From NCBI GenBank assembly GCA_951640195.1, contig CATOCQ010000002.1, positions 62,001 to 126,000 of the forward strand: 64,000 nt of DNA, written 5' to 3'. Below, piece by piece: positions 35,573 through 47,491 of this stretch. The stretch is from Porpolomopsis calyptriformis (Eukaryota; Basidiomycota; Agaricomycetes; Agaricales; Hygrophoraceae). Numbering within the stretch: the stretch's first letter is position 1; every line of letters begins with the position of its first letter. The notes under the pieces were generated by a model, which was given only the letters and a program-made list of their open reading frames with translations, did no database searches and had not been told where the DNA came from. The translations under genes were made by a program, and so were the position numbers.

Positions 35573-37409
35573 GAACCCCACAAGTTCCACAACGAATGCA
35601 TTGACTCATGGCTAACATTAAAGGATTTGCTACGCAGTAACACATTGTTGGAAGCTTCTGGCATACCGATCCAGACCAACATCCTCCTCCTCCCTCGCCT
35701 CCAGGCTGCAATTGACATCGAGCAGCATCCAGACTATGACCCGACTGAAGGGCAGGCATTTTTGCCCTATAATCAGCCTCCTCCGGTAGGGGATATGTCA
35801 TATATGATAGAACCCAACGATCTCGATGGTAAGGCAGAAATATCGTAACTATTAAATGAAAACATAACATTCCTATACAGGACATCCAGGAGATACATGC
35901 TGGGGAACAAAGAAAGCCAACCTCTTACCAATGATCAGAGGTATGAACATACTGGCCAATAAGGGACCAAACCCGCCCCTTTCCCCCCTGCATGTAAGGA
36001 AGAGTATTCCCTCTGTCAAAGGTCACCCTCGAACAACTTCAACTGTCAAGAGGTCAAAGAAATCAAGCCACAAGCATCGCAGGGAGCGACGGCAGGAAGC
36101 ATCCCTCCACACGATAAAAGTGGGATGCGTCAAGCCTACCAACGTCAGACTGAAACACATCGCGTCATCCATCCCAATATCGACCACGGTAGCAACGGAG
36201 ACCCTTCCTGTGACTGGCCCTGGGTTCACAGCTCTGCGGTCAGAGAAGAGCAAGAGGATCGAGATAAAGGAGTATTCTCTGGAGGATGTGTTGAGAAACG
36301 CACCCCAATTTGGGTTTAGAATCCAGGAATGGGATGGCATGTAGGTCGATTTCTACCCAATCAAACAAGATTCTCGATCTGATTCGGTGAAAATGTACTG
36401 CTAGTCGTGCGACGCCAATCCTCGATTCTGAGGGGCGTGTGGTAGCTCTTCTAGGTGGACGTCCCCAGTCTCCTGAATGGGAAATCATACACAATGAGGC
36501 TGCCCAAAGAATCTCAGAAGCTCGGGGGCTTTGCGAATTTTCTGCAAAGGATGCATCCCACCGCCGGTGCCGCTCTCCATCCCTCGCCTGCGGTTTTTCA
36601 TTCGGAGGAGGACAAAAAGTACAGTATACTTTTCCTCTGCCGCTATGTTTTTTTAATCACGATCTTGGAACATTTTCGTAAAGGTTCCAGGAAATCTTGG
36701 CCTTACACACAACAATCACGCGGTCATGACGGATTTGATACAATGCTCTGCCATCCAAAGGATAGCAGGGTTCTCGAACGGGCTGTTTGCAGCTTGGGCA
36801 CCACGCCTGTACAAGTACTACTCTACCACGATGTCGGGGCTCCTAGGCCACCATCCACAGCTTAGGATGAACTTCAAAAATAGCGTCTGGAGTGCTATGA
36901 CCTTCAACTTTGGTCCTAAGACGATATGTCTGCCTCATCGCGACTTCTCGAACCTTGCCTTTGGGTGGTGTGCTATTACTGCGTTAGGAGACTTTGATCC
37001 GAAAAAAGGAGGCCACCTTTTACTTTGGGATATTAAGTTGGCGATAGAGTTTCCCCCCGGTTCCACGGTGCTTATCCCTTCCGCAATATTCTGTCACTCC
37101 AACACCAAGGTGCAGGCACACGAGACCCGTGTTTCGTGTACACAGTATGCAGCTGGAGGGCTGTTCAGATGGGTCGAGCATGGATATCGGACAGCGAATG
37201 ATTTCATGATGCAGGATCCGATTGGGAAACTAGCCTGCGACTTGCAATCCTCCCCACGATGGAAGAGGGCATCGGAACTTTTCTCTACCTATTCAGAGCT
37301 AAGAGGGGTAAGCAACTTTCCATACTGCGACTCTTGCATGGCTCCGTTACCCAACAACAACTTTTTCAGGAATCTCCCTCCGGTTCATAGCAGCATATCT
37401 ACTGTATAG
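35573..37409 (+). CDS. TET/JBP-like 2-oxoglutarate/Fe(II) dioxygenase, fungal type
   Basis: The start is not resolved: an exon from about 35573 lacks an ATG and an upstream exon may lie before the retro-insertion. Exons about 35573-35833, 35881-36340, 36407-36620 and 36684-37409 fit in phase. The N-terminal part is basic (KRSKKSSHKHRRERR). The conserved family block begins at FRIQEWDG and CGFSFGGGQ, then RIAGFSNGLFAAWAP. The catalytic core has HRD (His 36935-36937, Asp 36941-36943), ITALGDFDPKKGGHLLLWD, distal His in FCHSN (37095-37097) and the 2OG-binding Arg in ETRVS (37128-37130). All ligands are intact. The family oxidises methylated bases in DNA or RNA; basidiomycete copies are expanded and often near KDZ transposons. 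Confidence 0.87.
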
Positions 37410-38760
37410 AGGCTATGTCGCAGTGAAATATGTTTAGATTTTGATTTTTTACAAAGCTACTTCTTCGTTGTATACAGTATGGAACGCAAGATTTGCCTGC
37501 TAAGAAAACTTTAAATGCCGTCAACCTGTCAATCTATGACATGCCGAGGTAAAGGACCTTGGGTACACTGTATGATATTTACTGTTTGAAGTATAGTAAT
37601 ACATGACAATCCGAACAGAAAAAAAAAAAACCTACACCTTCGCGCTCACGCGAGTATGAGAGACGCGCCCCGATCAAACGATTGAGCTGAACCCGCTCCT
37701 TTCGTTTCTGACCATATCGGTGACGAAACTTTGCGGGAAAGTTAGCGCGAAGGAGAATCCCACGTTTAAAAAAAACTCACTGGAAGAATTTGCGGGAAAC
37801 GCGGATAAAAAATTGCGCGGCACGGACGGTGAGTGTTTTGAGGAAATGGGCTGGGTCCGAAGGATTTTTACGCGTGACAAATGGCTCGGGGGGATGCTCC
37901 GGGAGATGGATGTTAAGAATGTCACCTCCAGCTAAGTAGAGGTTGCATTGATTGAACTGAATGGCGGACATGGCGGTGGTGAAGCGGGATAGGGCAGCGC
38001 AAGAAAGAAAGGTGGTGTGTAATAGAAAAACAAAGACTTGCTCGCTGTACTCTTTGCAATGTCCCTGCATTGTATGAATGTATGCACTTCGAGTTTCATT
38101 GAGGTAGTGATATTCTCATCCTAATACTCCCTTGATAAACTTGAGCCTGTTATGTCCCATACAGCTTGTAGTTGAGGAGGAAAGTGTCTGATTCTGTTAG
38201 CCAAGTAGGTTCCTTGGCTGTAGTGTCTGCACTTTACACAGTGATCAGCATGAGCACGAAGGGTTGACGAATGACTCGATGCCTAGAAGTTAGAGTTGTA
38301 GCCATTCTTTAGTGCGTTTCACTGCAATCAGGGTGCTGGTTGAAGTTTCCTGACTTAGTCATTCACTCGTGCCCACTTCAACACAAAGCAGCAATTGAAC
38401 GACCATCCAGCTCACAAGTATCGGCTTCGAAACTCACTGAGAGACCTCCAGGTTAACCTAGAGATTGGTTGGTTCACCATGCAAGGCTAATTCAATAGCA
38501 ATCTGCAACTCAAGCTCAAATAACCATTACAACGAAAAGAAATTAAATTTGGAGATTAAAGTGAGGTATCTGAATTAAATAAAGGGAATGAAAGCGTACG
38601 AGAGTATACGTGCATGAGTATGATTGAGTGTGCGAGAGTGTATCTAGGAGAACGTATGTGCGAGGAGCGCTGTGCGTATGAAAGCATATGTAAAAGAGCT
38701 GTGGATGTGAGAGCATATGTACGAGAGCAATTATTCAAAGGACATACATGCGGATTGGGA
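37410..38760. other. Intergenic with dispersed repeat
   Basis: Contains the dispersed repeat at 37478-37570, an A-run near 37619, and overlapping short frames (37720-37935 plus, 37777-38070 minus) without support. Bases 38590-38735 are rich in imperfect GTGCGAGAGTGTAT-like units. Confidence 0.4.
37478..37570 (+). repeat. Dispersed repeat, copy 2 (about 93 bp)
   Basis: Partner of 22501-22590, same orientation, about 15 kb away. It starts about 70 bp beyond the TET/JBP-like stop codon. Confidence 0.7.
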
Positions 38761-39834
38761 TTACAGTCCGAGAGACGTCAAGGAGATGCTCATATTAGTG
38801 AGCTCGCGGTCATCGTTCATCGCTGCTGCTTTTGCTGCCGCTTTTTCGTCTTCGGCTTCCCGCAGCATCTGTTCAAGCGATACACCAAAGCGGGGTGCCT
38901 TACCAGCTTTTGCCTTGGGGAGACCTTCCGGAATGTAGTAGCGACAGAATCTATTGCAAAGGTGATCATCGGTGAAATGTTGAAAACAGGCCCCTATGTT
39001 GCCACCAGCGAAGAGGTTTCCGGAGAGTTCACTAAATATCATTCCATGAGTAAAATTGATGTGTGAGCATGCAACAAAATTTACGGGGCTGTTATGATTT
39101 GGGGATCAGAAAGTAGTGATGTACCACCTATTCTCAGGAAATAATCAGAATGCGGAATCAGTTAAATGCGAAAACAAACCTTGAACATCTGAAACGAAAG
39201 CCAACTTTTGAGTCTTCACATATTGAACATGCTGAGCGAAGGCGAGAAATTCGCCTATCTGTTGTCGCTCAAGGTTGTTGGGGTGGGAAAGAGGAGAGCT
39301 ACGGTCGTTATTGATGTACTTGAGAAACTCGCCGTCGGTGTCCTCATCAATACACTCCTCAATCAAGAAAGTATGCCGCTCTTTATCGTCTGCAACGGCT
39401 AGGGCTACCCGAACGAAACGCAATCGAGGAATCGGGAACGATGGAGGACCGCGTTGTGCATTCTCCTGCTCCACAAAGTCATACGCGAGTTGCATCAAAG
39501 CTGCACCCCATGTCGCACAGTACGACTCTACCGTCAACTTCTTTAATTGGGTATGGCTATTATAAACAATGCGGGATGGTGCACGACCGAGCGCCCCATC
39601 AGCATCATGATAAAAGCATTGCTTGACGCACACTTTTGTGGAGGATGAAGTCGACTGGAAGATAGGGATATTGGTATGACCGATGTGTGCAACTTTGAAG
39701 GCACCGGCCTTTGGTTTCATCTTTGGATTGAATGTGATTGTAGCTCGAATGGGGGGTTCTTTTATAACTGTCGCAACGAGACCGTAAGCATGCGGCCATA
39801 GGACTCTTACAGCATGGCCCGACCTCCAGTCCAA
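38761..39834 (-). CDS. Alpha-kinase (MHCK/eEF2K-type) domain protein
   Basis: Exons 39180-39834, 39085-39127 and 38761-39031 join in phase to 322 residues. The 43-bp middle exon completes the motif DVQGGTSLLSDPQI, the metal-binding loop of alpha-kinases. The N-lobe strand reads VCVKQCF with the expected Lys; LIEECI resembles the hinge; AGGNIGACFQHF and HLCNRFC match the Gly-rich loop and zinc-binding C-terminus. Alpha-kinases phosphorylate Ser/Thr in helical targets and are expanded in mushrooms. The protein is close to a bare catalytic domain with a short Ala/Lys-rich tail. An upstream N-terminal exon cannot be excluded. Confidence 0.88.
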
Positions 39835-40328
39835 TTATCTCTCCCGGGACGGGATGCGAGGGATAGTCATGTATTCAGCGATGCTCATGTCTCACTCCAC
39901 CGGGCAAGTATTACCTCCCGACGCTAGCTTCATTCACTGTGATGATGCCCTGCCTATGCCCTACCAGCGTTATGCGTGGTTCACAACTCCACTGTGGCCA
40001 TCACCCTTCCAACCTCAATAATGATCAAGTATCAGCGGATATTCAGCACCTGTCTCCTTGCGGTGAACAGGGGGAATGGGAATCACCATCAAGTTACTGA
40101 GCCATGGCTGAAATGAACGAATTCTGTTGGAAGTTAGTGTGGGAGAGGGGTCTACACAGTTTCAGTGAACTCCTTCTGAACCCCTCTGTTCCGAACAGAG
40201 TGGACTTGACCAAAATGTGGTTCGGTTCCTTGTACAGCCACAATTGTGCTCTTTGTGGTGCGGTGAAGCAGCTTAGCAATACCAGTTAAGCTGGCGCAGT
40301 CTGCTACACTTTTACGCTGGCAAAGTTA
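39835..40328. other. Intergenic; 5' part of satellite-associated element
   Basis: No gene. From about 40150 the sequence matches the minus strand of 26400-26520, including the near-palindrome CTCTGTTCCGAACAGAG at about 40181-40200. Confidence 0.5.
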
Positions 40329-40376
40329 GCCACGCTACCTTACTGTCTAGGCCTCAAGGCAGTAAGGTAGCGTGGC
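40329..40376. repeat. Perfect 17-bp hairpin
   Basis: The arms GCCACGCTACCTTACTG (40329-40345) and its exact reverse complement (40360-40376) flank a 14-base loop. It lies at the head of the satellite region. It may be an element terminus or a foldback remnant. Confidence 0.85.
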
Positions 40377-40399
40377 CAGAACCAAGCCAATCGACGGTG

Positions 40400-42570
40400 A
40401 ATGGTAGTATAGCACTATGCAACACCCAGTGGTTGCATAGCACTCGGTGTTCGCTGACGGGACATGACCCCAGTCTGAAAACTAAGAGGAAAGAAAACCA
40501 AGCCAACCAACAGGTGAATGTAGCATAATGCCACGTTACATCTGCTGACTGCATAGCGCATTCGCCATTCGCCATTCATTCGGTGTTCACCTACGGAATG
40601 TGAACCTACCCGTGTGAAGTAAATCAACAAGCCAAAAAATCGAGTGATGAACGGCGGCATAAGACGTGTTACACCCACTGATTGCATCACGCATTTATTC
40701 AGTGTTAGCCAACAGGACATGAACTTACCGCAGTCTGAAACTAACAGGTCAGTAACACACACTGAGTACATAAGAGTCAGTGTTCGCCGACAGCACGTGA
40801 GCGGTCTATAAACTAGGAGGCGAGAAAACCAAGCCAATCAACAACTGAACGGTGCAACACCAGCTGAGTGCATAGCGCCGACAGGATATGAACTTACCGA
40901 GGTCAGAAACCAAAAAGCCAGACATTCAACCCAATCGACGGCCAACGATAGCATGACGCCGCGTCGAACCCACTGATTGCATAACGCAGTTATCAGTGTT
41001 CATCGAGAGGAGATGAATGTACACCGGTCTGCGAATCAAGATGTCAGACAGTGAACGGTGCAACACCGACTGAGTGCATAGCGCATTCGGTGTCCGCCGA
41101 CAGAATATGAACTTACCGAAGTCAGAAACCAACAAGCCAGACATTCAACCCAATTGACGATCCAACGATGGCATGACGCCGCGTCGAACCCACTGATTGC
41201 ATAACGCAGTTATCAGTGTTCATTGAGAGGAGATGAATGTACACCGGTCTGCGAATCAAGATGTCAGACAGTGAGCGGTGCAACACCGACTGAGTGCATA
41301 GCGCATTCAGTGTCCGCCGACAGAATATGAACTTACCGAAGTCAGAAACCAACAAGCCAGACATTCAACCCAATTGACGATCCAACGATGGCATGACGCC
41401 GCGTCGAACCCACTGATTGCATAACGCAGTTATCAGTGTTCATCGAGAGGAGATGAATGTACACCGGTCGGCAAGCCAATCGACAAGTGAGCGATGCAAC
41501 ACCCGTTGACTACAGAACGCATTCAGTGTCCGCCGACAGAATATGAACTCACCGAGGTCAGAAACCAACAAGCCAGACATTCAACCCAATTGACGATCCA
41601 ACGATGGCATGACGCCGCGTCGAACCCACTGATTGCATAACGCAGTTATCAGTGTTTCATTGAGAGGAGATGAATGTACACCGGTCTGCGAATCAGGATG
41701 TCAGACAGTGAACGGTGCAATACCGACTGAGTGCATGGCGCATTCAGTGTCCGCCGACAGAATATGAACTTACCGAGGTCAGAAACCAACAAGCCAGACA
41801 TTCAACCCAATTGACGATTCAACGATGGCATGACGCCGCGTCGAACCCACTGATTGCATAACGCAGTTATCAGTGTTCATCGAGAGGAGATGAATGTACA
41901 CCGGTCTGCGAATCAAGATGTCAGACAGTGAACGGTGCAACACCGACTGAGTGCATAGCGCATTCAGTGTCCGCCGACAGAATATGAACTTACCCAGGTC
42001 AGAAACCAACAAGCCAGACATTCAACCCAATTGACGAGCAAACAATGGCATGACACCGTGTCGAACCCACTGATTGCATAACGCAGTTATCAGTGTTCAT
42101 CGAGAGGAGATGAATGTACACCGGTCGGCAAGCCAATCGACAAGTGAGCGGTGCAACACCTGTTGACTACAGAACGCATTCAGTGTCCGCCGACAGAATA
42201 TGAACTCACCGAGGTCAGAAACCAACAAGCCAGACATTCAACCCAATTGACGATCCAACGATGGCATGACGCCGCGTCGAACCCACTGATTGCATAACGC
42301 AGTTATCAGTGTTTCATTGAGAGGAGATGAATGACACCGGTCTGCGAATCAAGATGTCAGACAGTGAACAGTGCAACACCGACTGAGTGCATAGCGCATT
42401 CAGTGTCCGCCGACAGAATATGAACTTACCGAGGTCAGAAACCAACAAGCCAGACATTCAACCCAATTGACGAGCAAACGATGGCATGACGCCGCGTAAA
42501 CCCACTGATTGCATAACGCAGTTATCAGTGTTCATCGAGAGGAAATGAATGTACATCGGTCTGCAAATCA
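40400..42570. repeat. Satellite array, monomers of 216-221 bp with a 657-bp higher-order repeat
   Basis: The anchor CACTGATTGCATAACGCAGT occurs at 40971, 41191, 41411, 41627, 41848, 42068, 42284 and 42503 (eight units). Units 3 and 6 share a variant middle (CGGCAAGCCAATCGACAAGTGAGCG). Units 4 and 7 share an extra T in AGTGTTTCATTGAGAGG. Thus units 3-5 and 6-8 are two copies of a trimer with period 657 bp. Upstream, 40400-40970 holds more divergent units. Minus-strand frames of about 80 codons repeated within it are artefacts of the periodicity. Confidence 0.93.
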
Positions 42571-43283
42571 AGATGTCAGAAACCGACGGGTGAACGAACA
42601 GTTGTATAACGCCGCACACTCACCACCTGCATCCCCAACCCGCTGGCCAATCTGTGTTTCCTGAGGATGGGTAGGCACTGCTTGCGTATTCCCGGGCGCG
42701 AGTATTCGCGCAGTGGTTGAACCCAGAGCCAGAGGAGCGCCTCCTGACTGGACTGTCTGCATCTCGCATTCAGTAAGAATCGGGAGGGCATAAACAGAGT
42801 CGAAATTTTTTCGAACTCAGCCGCCGGGACAAAATGCTTTGTATTATCTTGTTTACGAATCATTCCATTTTCGTAGAGCGTGAAAGGGGCAGTATATCTC
42901 CCGCAGCTTCTTGCTGTCAGCCACCACCTCTCCACTGAGCAGCCTCAGCGGTAACGCGAGAGGGCACTAAATGAGCAGGCCTTAGGGCGTGTCTATCATT
43001 TGAGGCAGCCTGCTGCAACCGACCCCCTTATCCGCCGATACTCCTACCCCTCTCCACCTCCTAGAGGGGTCAGAGGACTCAAGGTGGTTCACAACGCTGA
43101 ACTCAAACTCAACCGAGAATCGCGGAGAGATGGATGTAATCGCCGATTAGTTTAATGGATCAGAAACACTGATTTAATATTAATCGTGGGGCCATCTTGA
43201 TTTGAAATTTCAGCGATGGGTATATCTTCTCAACTTTCAAAGATCGGATACACTTACAGAGTTGCAAAGTTCACATTGAAATC
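42571..43283. other. Intergenic; one unsupported minus-strand frame
   Basis: A 119-codon minus frame (42576-42935) with an ATG at 42935 is open but its end runs into satellite-like sequence, so I do not call it a gene. Otherwise nothing is recognised. Confidence 0.35.
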
Positions 43284-45357
43284 ATGGCTACCGCTGATGT
43301 TGGCGAGCTCAAAGCAATCGAAAATCAATTTTACGGCCCGATTCTCATTGCGGGTTTGTGACTTAACCCATCCGCCTCTCGTCTGGTGCTAATTGTGTGG
43401 GGACGAAGAGTACTTCACTTTTGCGTGCGTCTGACCGTTCCGATTTGAACACACTTTTTGATTGGACACAATATAACAGTCTGTTTGGCATAATATATCT
43501 CCAAGTGTATCAGTACTTCTTTTCGACTAGAGGACTGGTTAAAGATCCCTTCCACATGAAGTTCCTGGTGAGTGATCACCTCGTCATGTCTCCCCTGATA
43601 ATTGCTCATTTTCAGGTGGGATTTCAATGGAAAGTAATGCCTTGAGTATGACGGTCGAGCTTACACCCTCCTAGGTGTCTTGAATGCGTGATTACTGCTG
43701 CAATCGCCCATGTGGGCTACACCTTTCTCGTTACAAACTTTGGAGACCCTGCGGCCCTTGCTACGCCATTCTGGTATGATCTACGCCCTCAGCATTCACA
43801 ATTCTCCGTAACTCCGATTGATGATTCGATAGGAGTTTCGATGTAGGTGATAGTCTGCTTCATTATTATTTTATTTTATTACTTTGCACTTTAAATCGAT
43901 GGTCCCACAGGTGATATATGCTGTGAGGGTGGGTACTTCCGTGATCCTGGCCATGCCGTTGATATTTACTTGAATGGGATTAATGGGTAGGAACTTCAGA
44001 TGTTTTGCACACGATGGTGCGCAATACATGGTTGAAAATGTCCTCGTTACTCACTTTGCGATGGCAGCATGTTCTTGCGTCGACTGTTCATCAGCAAGTG
44101 GGCCTCTATAAGCCCACCTACTCCTTCCGCTGATGTTAAAATGATAGTGAGCAAAGGGAGCATAGTTTTAACAGCGTGGATTGTAAATTCACCAGTTCTT
44201 CTCATCGAGACGTTGCTCATGCCTGTTTAGGTAGCCTGGTCGTTAGCCGAGTTCGGTGAGACGTTAGGGTTAACAAGAGCCACGACACCTAACGAGCAGG
44301 TTTCTTTGCAGCGATCGGGACAAGTACGTTCCACTCTCAAATTGATATGATAGGAATCTAATAGGAGTGGCAGCCATCACTGTGCAGCTGTTTGTTTCGG
44401 AAAATGTTCTTGATGGATCCATGTCGTGATGATTAATTTCCATCTAGCTTTGGTTTCCGGACCCTTGTGTCGTACCCCAAAGTAAGCAGCAGGTCTAGGA
44501 CGATTCCAAGATGACCGCTGTGCGCCCTTCTAACTTATTAATAAATTCACCTTCTTCTCCAGGAGTTTTATAACCTTGCGATTGCGGGTCAAACTTCCTT
44601 GTTGGTGGCAGACATAAGCCTCGCTATTGCGCTGTGCTACTATCTGTACAAATCAAGAACTGGGTTTAGGCGGTGCGCTGCGCCGATTTTATTGTTCGAG
44701 CGTTACGCACCTGATAATCTACCTTCAGGATGGACACAATCCTTCGGGTTTTGATGGTTTACACCGTGAATACCAGTACGCAGAGCTAATGTACATGATT
44801 TCTGCCAGTGGTTCACTGTTGCTTATTGCAGCTGTACTCGTCTGGTAAGAAGTTTCTGATCAGATCAGTTCTGATTTGATGAACCAAGCGGTTTAAAATA
44901 TAGCATTGCTTCGCTGATCTCGTTCGCATTTGTAGGGAGATTTCTCTGCTCGATTGTGTTAAATGATTAATACCTTCGACAGTTCCAACACGCTAACAAC
45001 TTCGATTGCTGGCCTGGCCTTGTTGCTCAAAACAAACGTGCGTATGCTTTATATCTTGCGAGATTGTCTGCGAAAAATGGATCCCATAGTGTACTTCATT
45101 TCCTTAATGGCGGGGTGAGTTAAGCGATAATAGATTTGGACCCAAAGCTCATCTCCTTCCACCAAGTATAATGGCACGAGAAGATTTCCGTGACCAGCAA
45201 AACCTTGAACCGCAGGTGTCGATCTGTCTACCACTCACGATAACTTCAACCACCTGCAGTTCGCCGATCGTAACGATGGACAGGGTTAGCTATCACTCAT
45301 TTGTTGATATCCTTTTACTTTTGTTAACTTTTCCAGCCGAACACCCAGATGATGGCT
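43284..45357 (+). CDS. Probable multi-pass membrane protein of the DUF6534 type, many small exons
   Basis: ATG at 43284 gives MATADVGELK followed by ENQFYGPILIAG, the typical start of this mushroom family. Following small exons give FGIIYLQVYQYFF (membrane segment), CLECVITAAIAHVGYTF, FLRRLFISKWASIS, FYNLAIAGQTSLLVADISLAIALCYYLYKSRTGF in several parts, and ILRVLMVYTVNT. These match the order of the seven-helix DUF6534 proteins. Not every exon joins cleanly: after the VNT motif the expected helix is not found in phase, so the gene may be damaged near 44770. Function of the family is unknown. Confidence 0.55.
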
Positions 45358-45724
45358 GACGCCGTTAAAAGGGATATCGATATCGAAAATTAGTTGTTAT
45401 GTATCAGTGTCGGGTGGTTGAAGAAGAAGAAGAAGAAGAAGAAGAAGAAGAAGATGTTGAAGTGTATGATGATGTCGAGAAGTAACAGAGAATATCCACT
45501 GCTTTGCTTTTCAAATTGTGAAACGACCCTAGGAGATTTGGCAGCTGCAAGCTTCCCGCTGGCGAAGAGGGGTCAACAAGTGGCTGATTTCAGCTTCTGC
45601 AGCAGGATCTTTCGCCCACATCAGCCATGGATGTGTGCAACAATATTGACCTGTCTTGGGAAGTGGTTATGGGGGAAATATATTACAAATTGGCGATTAT
45701 AGGTCGCTGTATTAGAAAACGAAC
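45358..45724. other. Spacer with (GAA)n microsatellite
   Basis: About eleven uninterrupted GAA units at 45420-45453. The rest of the spacer shows no gene. Confidence 0.6.
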
Positions 45725-46322
45725 CTAGAAGGGAAGGCCTAAGGGGACACGCAAAACGTCCTCGGGCAAGCTCCAAAACTTCATCTTGCTTGGGTCCAGG
45801 ATATTGCCCGTGTTGGCAATGAACCTGTCCCGGATCTCGAGATCTATTGGCATCTCCTTGAAGCGAAGGTTCGGGTTGTTGATGTCATTGGTACGCCTTG
45901 TGATGAAGGCATGGACATGATTTCCACCCTGATCATACCAGTCTGCATTGGGAATTGAATGTGAGCATGTGGGAGAGGTGGAGGAAAATGTGAGGGACAT
46001 TGGGGCCATGGAAGCAATGTTTTTAAATCTCCACGTCGTGGCTTTAGGGCTCGCCAGCTCATGAAATTCATCCAGGCTTCGGTAACAGTTAACTGGGGTT
46101 CTCCAGGGGCAGGGCCCAAGCCTTGGGCATTGAGGAAACGGACAAGTTCATCCTGGTCAATTGTGTATCCTGCGAAAATTCTGACCATGCTTTGTCCAAA
46201 TAGATGTAAGATGTGAGATTGAGATGAAATACTATGCTTTCCAGTGTACAAACCTCGGTAGTGAGTATTGCTGGGGTGTGTAGGTGGGTGGAGGTCGTTG
46301 GGAAAGAGGAAGTAGCCTAACA
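45725..46322 (-). CDS. Small hypothetical protein, three exons
   Basis: ATG at 46322 (MLGYFLFPNDLHPP). An intron with donor near 46252 separates it from an exon reading VRIFAGYTIDQDELVRFL and TVTEAWMNFMSW. A second intron between LLPWPQ and WYDQGGNHVHAF joins in phase. The end is LEIRDRFIANTGNILDPSKMKFWSLPEDVL. It gives around 160-170 residues with no known domain. The two in-phase joins and the clean stop support a real gene. It is divergent from the nuclease-like gene at 46443. Confidence 0.5.
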
Positions 46323-46442
46323 TCTGCAAATAAACGAGATCAGCTTTATTTGGGCTGACGGGGACAGACGGTAACGGTAGGTAGTATTCTGTCTTCTTCC
46401 TCTTGTTCTGCTGCTACTTCAAAGGATGATTGTTGTCTACAG

Positions 46443-47172
46443 ATGGTTGATTTCGACCCAGAGGATAGCAGGATTCCACAGAAACTTCGAAATAGAATCG
46501 CAAGCTGGGCCACAAAGGTGCCTAGGCTGCAGCGCTCACAGTATGGGCCGATAGACAAGTACTTGAACCTCAAGTTCCCAGATGAGATGGTGAAGCCCCA
46601 GGGGCTGATTCGGCAGATAATGTCAGAAGAGGAGGTGGAGATGGTGGTGGGGATGGAGGGCTTGGTAGAGGAGGATGGGCTGTTGGATGTCGGTAACACG
46701 AGTATGATGAGTGTTGATTCGACAGGTATGTTGGCTCAGAAGATGTGGATGGCTCTGATTAAAGAGCTCTGCAGGACAATATGTCTCGAAACGGGAGCAA
46801 AAACGGTACCCGGATTTTATCGTGACAAGCTATTACAACGATGAGGAGAAATACGACAAGGTTCGGCTGATTATTGAAATCGGCTCGGTTTACAAGCGAG
46901 AAGGAGAATCATCGGAGAAGGCGAAAGACGAAATTCAAAAGCAATTACACGATTACATGGTGATTCTCGGGGAAGAGGGTGCGCGATGGGCAAAAAGTGT
47001 GCTTGGTGTGGCGATACTGGGAACTGAGGTTTGTTTTAGTCGGCCACGGAGGCAGGGTGGGTCGATCGCGTTTACGAAACCTTCGAAGTGGTATAGTTTG
47101 TATGACGGGATGTTTGTGAAGGAGATCAACAAGGTAGCGATGATGTGCAAAGAGGACGGGGGTGAGGATTAG
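46443..47172 (+). CDS. Small protein with possible PD-(D/E)XK-like core
   Basis: Exons 46443-46725 and 46775-47172 join in phase to 226 residues if the first ATG is used; the true start could be upstream. After an acidic region, exon 2 reads RYPDFIV, then KVRLIIEIGS, then a long helix and a strand ending in GVAILGTEVCF. A PD followed by a strand ending in E-I-x is the order seen in restriction-endonuclease-fold proteins, but the usual Lys after E is replaced (EIGS), so catalysis is doubtful. This assignment rests on pattern only. Confidence 0.5.
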
Positions 47173-47491
47173 GTGTATGTATACGGAGATGGTGTATTTG
47201 TACAGCGATGTAAATGTAGGATGTAGGATTTGGATTTGGATTTGGATATGGGTAGCGCAAGACAATGAACAGGCGAAGGGGTCGAGCCAACTAAATTATC
47301 AGGTTATTGGGAGGGTGTTACTGCGTTTGTTTGCGCTAAGGGCCTCAACGACCCCTGGATCCATCATCTGTGATTTTGGATTTTGGTCTAGAACGTTGTC
47401 TTTCTCCACACATCCCGCATTATGCCCAGCCCCAGATCCAGTATATCCCGATCCCTCCCCATCTGTTTCTGCCCAGTCCAATGCTATCAGG

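Noticed and set aside
26784..37409. KDZ-type DDE transposase
   Set aside because: Expected from the TET/JBP and Ulp1 context, but no reading frame here shows a DDE-like core or the Cys cluster typical of KDZ proteins. I do not claim one.
40400..42570. Repeated 72-80 codon minus-strand frames as a gene family
   Set aside because: They recur at the satellite period and end inside the repeat; they are by-products of the array.
42576..42935. 119-codon minus-strand frame as a gene
   Set aside because: Open and with an ATG, but it reads into satellite-like sequence and has no domain or splice support.
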